64,000 nucleotides of DNA, taken from positions 749,731 to 813,730 of the forward strand of contig NZ_FOWW01000001.1 of the NCBI RefSeq assembly GCF_900115565.1. Direction: 5' to 3'. Both the position numbers and the translations under genes were made by a program. Positions 51,396 to 61,100 of the stretch are shown in pieces. The stretch is from Amycolatopsis arida. GTDB taxonomy: Bacteria; Actinomycetota; Actinomycetes; Mycobacteriales; Pseudonocardiaceae. Each line of letters opens with the position of its first letter. Positions within the stretch are counted from its first letter, which is position 1. The notes beneath the pieces were generated by a model. That model had not been told where the DNA came from. It searched no databases and saw only the letters and a program-made list of their open reading frames with translations.

Positions 51396-51424
51396 TCGCC
51401 ATCTCTGAAGGCGCATGCCATCAG
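51386..51424. promoter_or_regulatory. Long palindrome between the hydrolase operon and tetR
   Basis: CTGATGGCATTCGCC at 51386-51400 and GGCGCATGCCATCAG at 51410-51424 are 15-bp arms with one mismatch and a 9-bp spacer. It spans the presumed start codon of the minus-strand operon and lies 39 bp before the tetR start, the layout of a TetR-family operator. Confidence 0.75.
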
Positions 51425-51462
51425 ATTGAGCCCGGCGGACCCCGCTGTCAAGAGCTGCCAGG

Positions 51463-52128
51463 ATGGAACCCATGCGCGCACGACCTCGCACCTACGGCGG
51501 CCGCAGTGCCGAGCAGCGCCGGGCCGACCGGCGCCGGCAGCTGGTCGACGCGGCTACCGAGATCTGGGGCGAGCAGGGCTGGGCCGCGGTCACCATGCGC
51601 GGGGTGTGCGCGCGGGCCGGGCTGATCGACCGCTACTTCTACGAGAGCTTCACCGATCGGGACGCGCTGCTCGCCGCGGTCTGGGACCAGCAGCTCGACG
51701 AGGTGGTCCTGCTGCTGCTCGGCGCGATCGAGGGCAGCCGCGACGAGCACCCGCTCAGCCAGCTGCGGGCCGCGATCGCCGCGTTCGTCCACCACGTCAC
51801 CGCCGACCCGCGCCGGGCCCGGATCGCGTTCGGCGACCACGCCGGCAGTGCCGTGCTGCAGCAGCGCCGGCGGGACGCGCTGCGCCGGATGACCGACCTG
51901 CTCGTCGAGGTCGCCCGCCCGCACCTCGCCCCCGGCGTCGACGACACCGACTTCCGGATGACCACGCTGCTGGGCATCGGGGGGTTCGTCGAGCTGGTCA
52001 CCGCCTGGCACGCGGGGGTCGTCGCGGTGGACGCCGAGCGGCTGATCGACCACGCGGCCGACGTCGGGACCGTGCTCGGCGCCCGCTACCTGCGGGCCGA
52101 CCTGCTCGACGGCCCTTCGAGCAGGTGA
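51463..52128 (+). CDS. TetR-family regulator of the mymA-like operon
   Basis: A 221-aa TetR-type repressor. HTH region: WAAVTMRGVCARAGLIDRYFYESF near residues 40-63 (recognition helix LIDRYFYESF). The C-terminal ligand domain is helical. It is divergent from the esterase-SDR-diiron-BVMO operon across the 51386-51424 palindrome, which it most likely binds. Starts at ATG 51463; ATG 51472 with AGGA 8 nt upstream is an alternative. It ends 1 bp before the convergent DeoR gene. Confidence 0.88.
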   Translation: MEPMRARPRTYGGRSAEQRRADRRRQLVDAATEIWGEQGWAAVTMRGVCARAGLIDRYFYESFTDRDALLAAVWDQQLDEVVLLLLGAIEGSRDEHPLSQLRAAIAAFVHHVTADPRRARIAFGDHAGSAVLQQRRRDALRRMTDLLVEVARPHLAPGVDDTDFRMTTLLGIGGFVELVTAWHAGVVAVDAERLIDHAADVGTVLGARYLRADLLDGPSSR

Positions 52129-52129
52129 G

Positions 52130-52903
52130 TCACACCGGCACCGTGCGTAGGGTGCAGCCGGGCAGGTCGCGGAACGGGGCGCGGGCGGACGCCGGCCCAC
52201 CGGCGTCCACGATGACCGTGTGCGGTCGGTCCAGCGGGCTGAAGTAGGCGAACGGGGCCGAGTCCAGTTTGGAGTGATCCACCAGCACGTACGGCTCGCC
52301 GCCGGCGTGCAGCATGGCGTGCTTCAGCTCAGCCTGCTCCAGCGTGGGGCAGCACAGCCCACGCGCGGCGGTGAGCCCGTCCGTGCCGAGGAACACCCGG
52401 TCCGGCCGGATGTGCCGGAGCTGCCGCTGCACGGTGCCGCCGAGGATCGCCTCGTTGGGATGGCGCAGCCGGCCACCGAGCACCACGACCTCCACGTCCG
52501 GGCTGTCGGCGAGGGCGAGCAGCACCGACAGCCCGTTGGTGACCACGGTCAGCCCGGCGCGGTCGGCGAGGTGGTGGGCCAGCCGGCCGGTGGTGGTCCC
52601 GGCGTCCAGCAGCACCACCTCGCCGTCACCGACCAGCTCGGCCGCCGCCCGCGCGACGGCGTTCTTCTCGTCGGCGTTGATCTCGTCCTTCTCCCGCAGC
52701 GTGCGCTCGACGCCGGGACCGGTGTCCAGCGCGCCGCCGTAGGTGCGCACGACGTGCCCCTCCCGAGCCAGCTCGGCGAGGTCGCGGCGGATCGTGGACG
52801 GCGAGACCCCGAACCGGTCGGCCAGCCGCGGGATCGAGCTGTCCCCGCCGCGCACCGCGGCGAGCAGCAGCGAGCGGCGTTGGGTCGTCGTCTGGCGCGG
52901 CAC
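52130..52903 (-). CDS. DeoR-family transcriptional regulator
   Basis: A 257-aa DeoR regulator. The N-terminal winged helix (IPRLADRFGVSPSTIRRDLAEL, positions 24-45) is followed by the sugar-phosphate-binding fold with LLDAGTTTGRLAHHL, VTNGLSVLLAL and FLGTDGL, which bind phosphorylated effectors. In context its inducer may be D-threonate 4-phosphate or another acid-sugar phosphate. GTG 52903. It follows pdxA2 after 10 bp and so is co-transcribed, an autoregulated arrangement. Confidence 0.92.
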   Translation of the reverse strand: MPRQTTTQRRSLLLAAVRGGDSSIPRLADRFGVSPSTIRRDLAELAREGHVVRTYGGALDTGPGVERTLREKDEINADEKNAVARAAAELVGDGEVVLLDAGTTTGRLAHHLADRAGLTVVTNGLSVLLALADSPDVEVVVLGGRLRHPNEAILGGTVQRQLRHIRPDRVFLGTDGLTAARGLCCPTLEQAELKHAMLHAGGEPYVLVDHSKLDSAPFAYFSPLDRPHTVIVDAGGPASARAPFRDLPGCTLRTVPV

Positions 52904-52913
52904 GGGTCGAACC

Positions 52914-53945
52914 CTACGACGCGTCCGGCGGGTAGACCTCGCGCAGCCGCCGCGCGAACGGCGCGAGCTCGACGGCGGCGCGGAACGCCGCGCGCATGGT
53001 GGCGGCGTCGGCGGTGCCGGTGCCGGCGATGTCGAACGCCGTGCCGTGGTCCACCGACGTGCGCAGGATCGGCAGCCCGACGGTGACCGACACGGTGCCG
53101 GCGAAGTCCACCGTCTTCGCCGCGATGTGCCCCTGGTCGTGGTAGAGCGACAGCACACCGTCGAAGCGACCCTGCAACCCCTGGTGGAACACCGAGTCGG
53201 CGGGGATCGGGCCCACGACGTCGAGCCCGTCGGCGCGGGCGGCCTCGACGGCCGGCGCGATCGCCACGATCTCCTCGTCGCCGAACTTGCCGTTCTCCCC
53301 GCCGTGCGGGTTGAGCGCGGCGACGGCCAGGGTCGGCTCGCGGGTACCGAACACCTGCAGCGCGGTGTAGGCCTCGCGGATCCCGTGCTCCAGGTGCTCC
53401 CTGGTCATCCGGTCCAGCGCCGCGCGCAGCGACAGGTGCCGGGTGGCGAAGAAGATCTTCAGCCCACGCACCCAGAACATCGTGTTGAACCGGGTGGAGC
53501 CGGTCAGCTCGCCGAGCATCTCGGTGTGCCCGAGGTGCTCGGAGCCGGCCGCCCAGATGGCCTCCTTGTTGATCGGCGCGGTGACGATCGCGTCGACCTC
53601 GCCGGCCATGGCGGCCTTCGTGGCCGCCCCGATGGCCGCGACCGCGGCCCTGCCCGCGGTCGCGTCGACCACGCCCCACGGCAGGTCGGCGGGCGCGATG
53701 CCCAGGTCGAGGATGTCGATCACGCCGGGGGTGAACCGGGCCCGCGCCAGCGACGTCACCGGGTTGACCGACGCGTCCAGCCCGCAGACCTCGATCGCCC
53801 GCCGCAGCACGGCGGCGTCGCCGACGGCCAGCGGCCGGGCCTGCTCGGTCGCCGCCGGCTCGGCCAGCGTGCGCGCGGTGATCTCCGGTCCGATGCCCAC
53901 GGGGTCGCCGAGGGTCACGGCCAGGATCGGGCGTTGGGTGGTCAC
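52914..53945 (-). CDS. pdxA2: PdxA2-type 4-phospho-D-threonate dehydrogenase
   Basis: A 343-aa PdxA-family protein. VTLGDPVGIGPEI opens the fold; zinc-binding and active-site His appear in EHLGHTEML and NPHGGENGKFG, and SLYHDQGHIAAKT near 263 carries more ligands. PdxA2 enzymes oxidise 4-phospho-D-threonate to give dihydroxyacetone phosphate and CO2, unlike the vitamin B6 enzyme PdxA. The neighbours (DUF1537 kinase, GntP, DeoR) identify it as PdxA2. GTG 53945 overlaps the kinase stop codon (GTGA). Confidence 0.92.
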   Translation of the reverse strand: MTTQRPILAVTLGDPVGIGPEITARTLAEPAATEQARPLAVGDAAVLRRAIEVCGLDASVNPVTSLARARFTPGVIDILDLGIAPADLPWGVVDATAGRAAVAAIGAATKAAMAGEVDAIVTAPINKEAIWAAGSEHLGHTEMLGELTGSTRFNTMFWVRGLKIFFATRHLSLRAALDRMTREHLEHGIREAYTALQVFGTREPTLAVAALNPHGGENGKFGDEEIVAIAPAVEAARADGLDVVGPIPADSVFHQGLQGRFDGVLSLYHDQGHIAAKTVDFAGTVSVTVGLPILRTSVDHGTAFDIAGTGTADAATMRAAFRAAVELAPFARRLREVYPPDAS

Positions 53946-55292
53946 GGATGCCTTCCTCTCTCTCGGTGCGTCGCCGGCCGGGCCTGATCCCGGACGATCA
54001 CGCCCAGCAGGTGCTCCACGCAGGCCACCGCGGCGTCCCGGCCGCCGATCAGCCCGCCCTTCGTGGCGAACGGAAGGCCGTCGTGCGGCCCGCCGACCAG
54101 CCTGCCGGCCACGGCCAGCGGCAGCACCTCGGTGTCGATGACGAAGCCGTCGCTGTCCAGCGCGGCGGTGGCGGCCTCGGCGATGTCGCCGCCGGTGGCG
54201 TAGAGGCCGCCGAAGCGCCGCTCGGCGAGCAACAGCGCGGCGGCCTCGGCCAGCACCTCAACCAGCCACGCAGGCCGGTGTGACGGTGGCCGGTGAGCCG
54301 GCCTGCGCGGCGGCCTCGGCCAGCACCCGCGGAATCCGCGCGGCGGTGGCCGGGTCGACCGGAGCGCCGGGCGCGGGCGGGTGGGTGCGGATGCCGACCA
54401 CCGACCGGCCGGGGCCGAGCAGCGCCGCCGCCCGGTCGGCGATCGCCCGCGCGTCGAGCCCGTCGAGGGCGACGTCGACGAACCGGGCGCGCAGCACCTG
54501 CTCCAGCTCGAGCACCTGGTCGCGGGTGCTGCCGGTGATGCTGCCGACCAGCGCCAACACCGGCGGCAGCTCGCCCGCCTGCGGCCCGATGCCCAGCGCC
54601 GCGCCCAACCGCACCGCGAAAGGTCCACTGTCGACCGACACCCAGCGGGTGCCGTGCTCGGCCCGCACCAGCGCCGCGGCCTCGGCGATGGTGCCGAGGT
54701 GGGCGTTGCTCGTGGCGTCGCACACCACCAGTGGCGCGTCGGTTTCGGCCAGTCGCGCGGCGACGGCGTCCACCCCGGACCGCACGTCGTCGAGGAACAC
54801 CTCGGCGATCGGCCGGTCGGTGCCCTGCCGCAGGACGGTCGCCACCCGGGAGAACGGCACCGGGGTGAGCGGGTCGCGCGCGGCCGGCGTCTCGGCCAGC
54901 GGCACGCCGTCCACCAGGTGCAGCCCACCGACCGTGGTCCGGCCGGCGTCGGGGAACGCCGGCACCACGAGCGCCTTGGTGCCGGGGCCGAGCTCGTCGA
55001 GCACGGCGTCGACCTCCGCGCCCACGTTGCCCCGCAGGGTGGTGTCGACCCGCTTGACCAGCAGGTCGACCGGCGGGTGGGCACGCAGCGCCTCCCGCAC
55101 CAGGCTCCTGGCGCGGTCGGCGGAGCGGTGCCGGGTGCCCAGGTTCAGCACGACGACGTCGGCGTCGTCGGCCCGCCCCACCCGGTCGAGCCCGGTCACC
55201 GACACCGTGCGCAGCCCGGCCCTGGCGAACCGGGCGCCGGTGGCGTTGCTGCCGGTGAGGTCGTCGCCGAGCACCAGGACTCGTGGTGTCAC
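53942..55292 (-). pseudogene. dtnK: DUF1537 four-carbon acid-sugar kinase, broken by 70-bp insertion
   Basis: The N-terminal frame starts at GTG 55292 (VLVLGDDLTGSNATGARFA, D-D-L-T-G motif) and stops at 54258 after 344 codons; the C-terminal frame (YATGGDIAEAATAALDSDGF, KGGLIGGRDAAVACVEHLL) continues to 53942. Removing the 70 bp between two identical 23-bp repeats would fuse the frames into a 426-aa product of normal family length. DUF1537 kinases phosphorylate D-threonate, D-erythronate or L-threonate. As it stands, the enzyme lacks its C-terminal nucleotide-binding part and is probably inactive, unless the repeat contracts or the ribosome shifts frame. The start overlaps the GntP stop. Confidence 0.85.
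54235..54327. repeat. 23-bp direct repeat flanking a 47-bp insert with a hairpin
   Basis: Copies 54235-54257 and 54305-54327 are identical, both starting GCGCGGCGGCCTCGG. Between them is a 47-bp insert (54258-54304). A 9-bp inverted repeat (GCAGGCCGG at 54270-54278, CCGGCCTGC at 54298-54306) spans nearly all of the insert. The 70-bp period is one more than a multiple of three, so the insertion shifts the kinase frame by one. Confidence 0.85.
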
Positions 55293-56803
55293 AGGACCGC
55301 CCCGGCGAGCAGCACCAGGGGCAGCGAGGCCAGCCACGCCGCGGTGGTGATGCCCGACCAGCCGCGGAGGGCCGCCACCCCGTCCAGGCCGGTGAACCGG
55401 GTGACGACCCAGAAGTACGAGTCGTTGAAGTAGCTGAACACCATCGAGCCGGCGCAGCAGGCGATCGCGGCGACCAGCGGGGAGATGCCGAGCCCGGCGA
55501 CCAGCGGTGCGGTCACCGACGCCGCGGTGATCATGGCGACCGTGCCGGACCCCTGGGCCAGCCGCACGAGGGTGGCGATCAGGAACGGGACGAGCACGCC
55601 GGGCAGGCTCCACGCGGCGATCGTCTCGGCCAGCTCGTCGCCGACCCCGGTGTCCCGCAACACCTTGCCGAACGCGCCGCCCGCTCCGGTGATCAGGATG
55701 ATCAGACCGGCGGACGCGGCGGCCTGCGCCAGCCAGCTCCCCACCTGGTTGCGCGGGGTGGCGCGGGGCAGCAGGAGGTAGACGGCGAGCACGATCCCGA
55801 TGAGCAGCGCCACCACCGGGCTGCCGACGAACCCGAGCACGGCCGCGTAGCCGGCCGGGGTGTAGTCGTCGCCGGTGAGCACGCCCTGCGTGTTGCGGTC
55901 GACGGCGGTCGCGACGGTGTTGGCGACGATCAGCACCAGCGGCACCAGCAGCGGCACCGCGGCCAGCCAGGCCGACATCCGGCGCGGCTCCCGCTCGCTC
56001 GCCGCCGGCCCCTCGGTGGCGTCCTCGGTGGCACCCTCGATGGCGTCCTCGGTGGTACTGCCGGGACCGTCCGGCGCGGCCGCACCGCCGGTGCCGCTCG
56101 ACGTCACCGGGTGAGCCGGGGTCGCCGCGGTGGTCGCGGCCCGCGCGGTGGTTCCGTAGACCTCCTCGCGGATCTCGGGGAGCACGTGCGCCTCGAGCCG
56201 TGGCCCGATCCAGCGGGCGTAGAGCACCACCACCGGCAGCAGCACCAGCGCGATCGCCAGCCCGGCGAGGATCAGGCCGCCGACGTCGGCGCCGAGGATG
56301 CCGGCCACGCCCAGCGGGCCGGGCGTCGGCGGCACCAGGTGGTGGGTCAGCGTCATCCCGCAGCCGAGCGCGAGCGCCAGTGTCACGTACCCGGCACGTT
56401 TGCGGCGGGCGATCGAGCGGGCCAGCGGGTTCATGATGACGTAGCCGGAGTCGCAGAACACCGGGATGGACACCACGGCACCCGTGCCGGCCATCGCCCA
56501 CGGCTCGCGCCCCTTGCCGAGCAGCCGGACGAAGGCCCTGGCCAACGCGTCGGCGGCGCCGGAGACCTCGAGGACCTTGCCGACGCCGACCCCGAGGCCG
56601 ATGACGATGCCGATGGCGCCCATGGTCGAGCCGAACCCGTCGGTGATCGAGTCGAGCACGTCGGTGAGCGGCGACCCGGCCACGAAACCGGTGAGCAGGG
56701 CCGCCACGAGCAGGGCGACGAACGCGTCGAGCCGGGTGCGCAGCACGATCAGCACGATGGCGGCGACCCCGACCACGAGGGCCGCCAGCAGTTGGAGATC
56801 CAC
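55289..56803 (-). CDS. GntP-family permease for acid sugars
   Basis: A 504-aa GntP-type gluconate/acid-sugar:H+ symporter with about 12-13 hydrophobic segments. VSIPVFCDSGYVIMNPLARSIA and THHLVPPTPGPLGVAG are family hallmarks. A variable hydrophilic loop (residues about 205-255, Thr/Ala/Glu-rich) lies between helices. It should import D-threonate or a similar acid sugar. GTG 56803 has AAGGAGG upstream; the ORF extension to 56851 is rejected. The stop overlaps the kinase start. Confidence 0.92.
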   Translation of the reverse strand: MDLQLLAALVVGVAAIVLIVLRTRLDAFVALLVAALLTGFVAGSPLTDVLDSITDGFGSTMGAIGIVIGLGVGVGKVLEVSGAADALARAFVRLLGKGREPWAMAGTGAVVSIPVFCDSGYVIMNPLARSIARRKRAGYVTLALALGCGMTLTHHLVPPTPGPLGVAGILGADVGGLILAGLAIALVLLPVVVLYARWIGPRLEAHVLPEIREEVYGTTARAATTAATPAHPVTSSGTGGAAAPDGPGSTTEDAIEGATEDATEGPAASEREPRRMSAWLAAVPLLVPLVLIVANTVATAVDRNTQGVLTGDDYTPAGYAAVLGFVGSPVVALLIGIVLAVYLLLPRATPRNQVGSWLAQAAASAGLIILITGAGGAFGKVLRDTGVGDELAETIAAWSLPGVLVPFLIATLVRLAQGSGTVAMITAASVTAPLVAGLGISPLVAAIACCAGSMVFSYFNDSYFWVVTRFTGLDGVAALRGWSGITTAAWLASLPLVLLAGAVL

Positions 56804-56899
56804 GTCGATCCTCCTTGGCCAGGTGGGAGGAGGCCATTCTGCGCCAGCCAACTGCGCAAAACAAGCAGTTCCGCGGATCTAGTTGATAAGAATGCGCAA
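56804..56899 (-). promoter_or_regulatory. Control region of the D-threonate-type operon
   Basis: A 96-bp region, notably AT-richer than its flanks. The core TGCGCA/TGCGCC recurs at 56840, 56853 and 56893, and TAGTTG/CAACTA form a loose inverted repeat around the last copy. The repeated hexamers are candidate operators for the co-encoded DeoR regulator. Confidence 0.45.
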
Positions 56900-58033
56900 C
56901 TACTGCCCGGGGGACGCGACCCGCCGCAGGGTGACCGCGGCCACCGCCACCAGCCCGGCCGACACCGCCGCCGCGATCCACGCGACCACGGCCATCCCGC
57001 TGCTGAACGCCGCGTGCGCGGTGGTGAGCAGGCCGGCGGCGACCTCCGAGGGCAGCTCTCCCGCCGCGGCCACGGCGCCGGCCAGGGTGTCGGGCGCCTC
57101 GGGGACCGAGCCGAGGGCCGACCGGTACACCGCGGTGCCGGCACTGCCCAGCGCGGCGATGCCCAGCGCGATACCCAGCTCGGTGCTGGTCTCGCTGATC
57201 GCCGACGCCGCGCCGGTGCGCTCCGGCGGCGCCGCGCCGACCACCAGGTCGGTGCCCAGCGCGAAGGCCGGCCCGACGCCGAGGTAGACCAGCACGAACC
57301 CGGCGACCAGCGGCACCGCGACGCCGTGCGCGGCCAACTCCTTGACGCCGTAGGTGACCGGGAGCATGGCCGCCAGCGACAACGCGACGCTGGGCAGGTC
57401 GGGGCGGCCGGTGGCGGGGTCGCGGAACTCGGGCAGCAGCAGCGGACCGGTCACCAGCAGCAGCGCCATGACCGGCACGCCGAGCAGGAACACCGAGCCC
57501 CACCAGAACCGCTCGAGCAGCAGCCCGCCGAGCACCGGCCCGACCGCGATCCCGGCGGAGAGCATGGTCGCCCACACGCCGATGGCCAGGCCGCGCTGGC
57601 GCGGGTCGCGGAACATGTTGCCGATCAGGGACAGCGTCGAGGGCATCAACGTGGCGCCGGCGACTCCCATCAGCGCGCGGCTGGCGATCAGCAGCTCCGC
57701 GGTGGGCGCGGAGGCGGCGATGGCGGAGGCGACGCCGAAGGCGGCCGCGCCGATCAGCAGCAACCGGCGACGGCCGACGCGGTCGCCGAGGGTGCCCATG
57801 GTGACCAGGAATCCGGCGATCATGAAGCCGTAGACGTCGACGATCCACAGTAGCTCGGCGGCGCTCGGCCGCAGTGCCGCGCCGATGTGCGGCACGCCGA
57901 GGTGCAGCACGGTGACGTCCAGGGACAGCAGCAGGGTGGGCAGGGCCAGCACGGCCAGGCCGAGCCACTCGCGGGGCCCGGCTCGCAGAGGGGTGCCGGC
58001 ACCGGTGCCGGTGTCGTCGGTGATGGTGGACAC
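56900..58033 (-). CDS. DHA2-like MFS transporter, internally shortened
   Basis: A 377-aa protein of the EmrB/QacA group: LTLLLSLDVTVL-like first helix (TLLLSLDVTVLHLG), ELLWIVDVYGFMIAGFL with the motif-D1-like D, and GDRVGRRRLLL (motif A). Normal members have about 480-500 residues and 14 helices. Here the sequence passes from the region after helix 6-7 (PVTYGVKELAAHGV) directly to a late-helix block (VPLVAGFVLVYLGVGPAF), so roughly 90-110 residues are missing in frame. Function is doubtful. GTG 58033 with AAAGG upstream. Divergent to the AfsR-like gene. Confidence 0.75.
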   Translation of the reverse strand: MSTITDDTGTGAGTPLRAGPREWLGLAVLALPTLLLSLDVTVLHLGVPHIGAALRPSAAELLWIVDVYGFMIAGFLVTMGTLGDRVGRRRLLLIGAAAFGVASAIAASAPTAELLIASRALMGVAGATLMPSTLSLIGNMFRDPRQRGLAIGVWATMLSAGIAVGPVLGGLLLERFWWGSVFLLGVPVMALLLVTGPLLLPEFRDPATGRPDLPSVALSLAAMLPVTYGVKELAAHGVAVPLVAGFVLVYLGVGPAFALGTDLVVGAAPPERTGAASAISETSTELGIALGIAALGSAGTAVYRSALGSVPEAPDTLAGAVAAAGELPSEVAAGLLTTAHAAFSSGMAVVAWIAAAVSAGLVAVAAVTLRRVASPGQ

Positions 58034-58150
58034 GGTTTCCTTTCGCGGCGTGTCGTGGCGCCCGGTCGTGGAGCGCACCGTCCCAGCACAATCGGTCCCA
58101 CGCATGGAAAGCTGCGGGTGCGCTGGGGGTCGAGCGGCTAGCGTGGGGGC

Positions 58151-61100
58151 ATGCGTTTCGGGGTGCTCGGCCCGCTGGCGGTGTGGACGGACGGCGGGAA
58201 GCCGGTGCGGATCCCCGAGCTGAAGGTGCGGGCGTTGCTCGCCGACCTGCTGGTCACCCCTGGCCAGCCGGTGCCGGTGGACCGGCTGGCCGACGACCTC
58301 TGGGGGGAGCACCCACCGGGCAACCCTGCCAACACCCTGCAGACCAAGGTGTCCCAGCTGCGGCGGGCGCTCGACCGGGCCGAGCCCGGCGCCCGCGAGC
58401 TGGTGCGGTTCGAGTCCGGTGGCTACCGGCTGGTGGTCGACCCCGGCGCGGTGGACGCGCGGCGCTTCGCCGAGTTGGTCGGCAGGGCGGGCGCGAGCAC
58501 CGACCCGAGGACCAGCGCGGCGCTGCTGACCGACGCGCTCGCGCTGTGGCGCGGCCCGGCGTTCGCCGACTTCCGGGACGAGGAGTTCGCCCGCGCGGCC
58601 GCGACCCGGCTCGCCGAGCAGCGGTTGGTGGCGCTCGAGGAGCAGGCCGAGGCCCGGCTCGCGCTCGGCGAGCACCACCTGCTCGCCGGCGAGCTGACCG
58701 ACCTGGTGGCCGAGCACCCCTGGCGGGAGCGGCTGCGGTCGGTGCAGCTGCGCGCGCTGTACCGCGCCGGCCGGCAGCGCGAGGCGCTGGATGCCTACGC
58801 CGAGTTCCGCGCCCGGCTCGTCGAGGACCTCGGACTCGACCCCGGCCCCGAGCTGGCCGCGGTGCACCAGGCGATCCTCACCAGGGACCCGGCGCTCGAC
58901 ACCGGCGTGCCGCACGGGACGCCGGCCGGGTGCCCGAGGTCGAACCTGCCGGCGCCGGTCACCGAGCTGGTCGGCCGCGAGCGGGACGTCGAGCGGGTCC
59001 GGGACCGGCTCGACCGCGGCCGGCTGGTCACCCTCACCGGGCCCGGCGGGGTCGGCAAGACCCGGCTCGCCCTCGCCGTGGCGCACGGGCTGGCCGAGTC
59101 CTTTCCGGACGGTGGGTGGCTGGTAGAGCTCGGCGGCCGGTACCCGGTGGCCGGCGTCCAGGACGTCGCCGAGTTCGTCGCGTCGGTGCTGGGCGTCCGG
59201 GACGAGGTGGCCGCTCGCGCCGCGGGTGACCCGCTCGACCACCTCGCCACCGCGGTGCGGGCCCGCCGGGCGCTGCTCGTGCTGGACAACTGCGAGCACC
59301 TCGTCGACGCCGTGGCCGAGCTGACCCGGCGGTTGCTGGCGGAGGCGCCGGAGCTGCGCGTCCTCGTGACCAGCCAGGAGCCGCTGGCGATCTCCGGCGA
59401 GGTCGTGCACCCGGTCCGGCCGCTGCCGGTGCCCGACCCGGACGCCGCCGACCCGGCCGCGCTGCGTCGGTCCCCCGCCGTGCGGCTCTTCCTCGGCCGG
59501 GCGGCCGGGCTCACCCTCGACGCGGGCAACGCCGCGGCGGTCGCGACGATCTGCCGACGGCTCGACGGCCTGCCGCTGGCGCTGGAGCTGGCCGCGGCGC
59601 GGGTGCGGGCACTCGGCGTGCACGGACTGGCGCGGCGGATGGACGACCGGTTCCGGGTGCTCGGCGGCGGGCCGCGGGACGCGCCGGCGCGGCAACGCAC
59701 CCTGCGCGCGATGCTCGACTGGAGCTGGGAGCCGCTCACCGGCGCCGAGCGAGAGGTGCTGCGCCGGCTGGCGGTGCACCCGGACGGCTGCGCACTCGAC
59801 GCGGCGGCCGCGGTGTGCGGCGCTGACGGTGCTGACGGTGCTGACGGTGCTGACGAGGCCGAGGTGCTCGACGTGCTCGCCCGGCTGGTCGACCGGTCAC
59901 TGGTGGTGGCCACCGACGAGCCGGAGGGGCCGCGGTACCGGCTGCTGGAGTCGGTGGGCGCCTACGGCGTCGAGCGGCTGCGGGCGGCCGGCGAGCTGGA
60001 CACGGTGCGGGAGCGGCACGGGGCGTTCTACACGGCGCTGGCCGAGCGGGCGCGGCCGCACCTGCACGGGCCCGAGCAGCGGCGGTGGCTGCGCCGGCTG
60101 GAGGCCGAGGCGGCGAACGTGCGGCAGGCGCTGGACACCGGTGGGGAACGCGCGCCGCGGCTGGCCAACGCGATGGCGTGGGCGTGGTTCCTGCACGGCC
60201 GGTACCGCGAGGCGCACCGGTCGCTGGGTGCCATGCTGGCCACCGGCCCGGCGGCGGCGCGGGCGGAAGCAGCCGCGTGGCAGGCGGGGTTCGCGCTGCT
60301 CACCCAGGCTCCACCGGCCACTGTGGACGTGAACGCCGTGGAGAACCCGCGCGCGCTGTGGTTCCTCGGCTACGCGCACCTGCTGTTCAGCGACCTGCCC
60401 ACGAGCCGCGAGCTGACCGGGCGGGCACTGGCGGCTGCCCGCGCGGACGACGACCCGTGGTTGCTGGCCGCCGCGCTGTACAGCGGGGCGCTACAGGCGC
60501 TGTTCGGCGGCGAGCTGGCCGCCGCGCGGCGGGACGGCGAGGAGAGCCTGCGAATGTTCGGTGAGCTGGGCGACCGGTGGGGGCAGGTGCGGGCCGGGGA
60601 CGTGCTCGGGTCGTTGGCCGCGATCGCCGGGGACTACGACCGGGCGGCGCGGCTGCACCGGGAGGCGGCGCACCGCGCGGAGGAGCTGGAGCTGTGGGTG
60701 GACGTGGCCGACCAGCTCACCGCGCTCGGCAGGGTCGCGCTGCTGACCGGCGACCACGCCATGGCGGCGGAGTGGCACACCCGGGCGTTGCGGCTGGCGA
60801 CCGAGCAGTCCAACGAGGCCGCCCAGGAGTTCGCCGAGATCGGGCTCGGGATGCTGGCGCGGCGGGAGGGCCGGCTCGACGACGCGGAGCGGCACCTGCG
60901 GCGGTGGTTGGCCTGGAACCGGCGGTTGTCGGCCGAGCAGGGCAAGGCGCTGATCCTGGCGGAACTGGGTTTCGTGGCCGAGCAGCGGGGTGCCGCGGAG
61001 GCGGCGACGACGCTGCACCGAGACGGGCTGGCCGCGGCCCGGCGGGCGGCGGACCCGCGGGCGGTCGCGCTGGCGGCGGAGGGCCTGGCCGGCGCCGCGT

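Noticed and set aside
55085-58091. Frame linking kinase, permease and DHA2 transporter on the minus strand
   Set aside because: It is an accidental run of one frame across genes; each gene starts separately with its own ribosome site.
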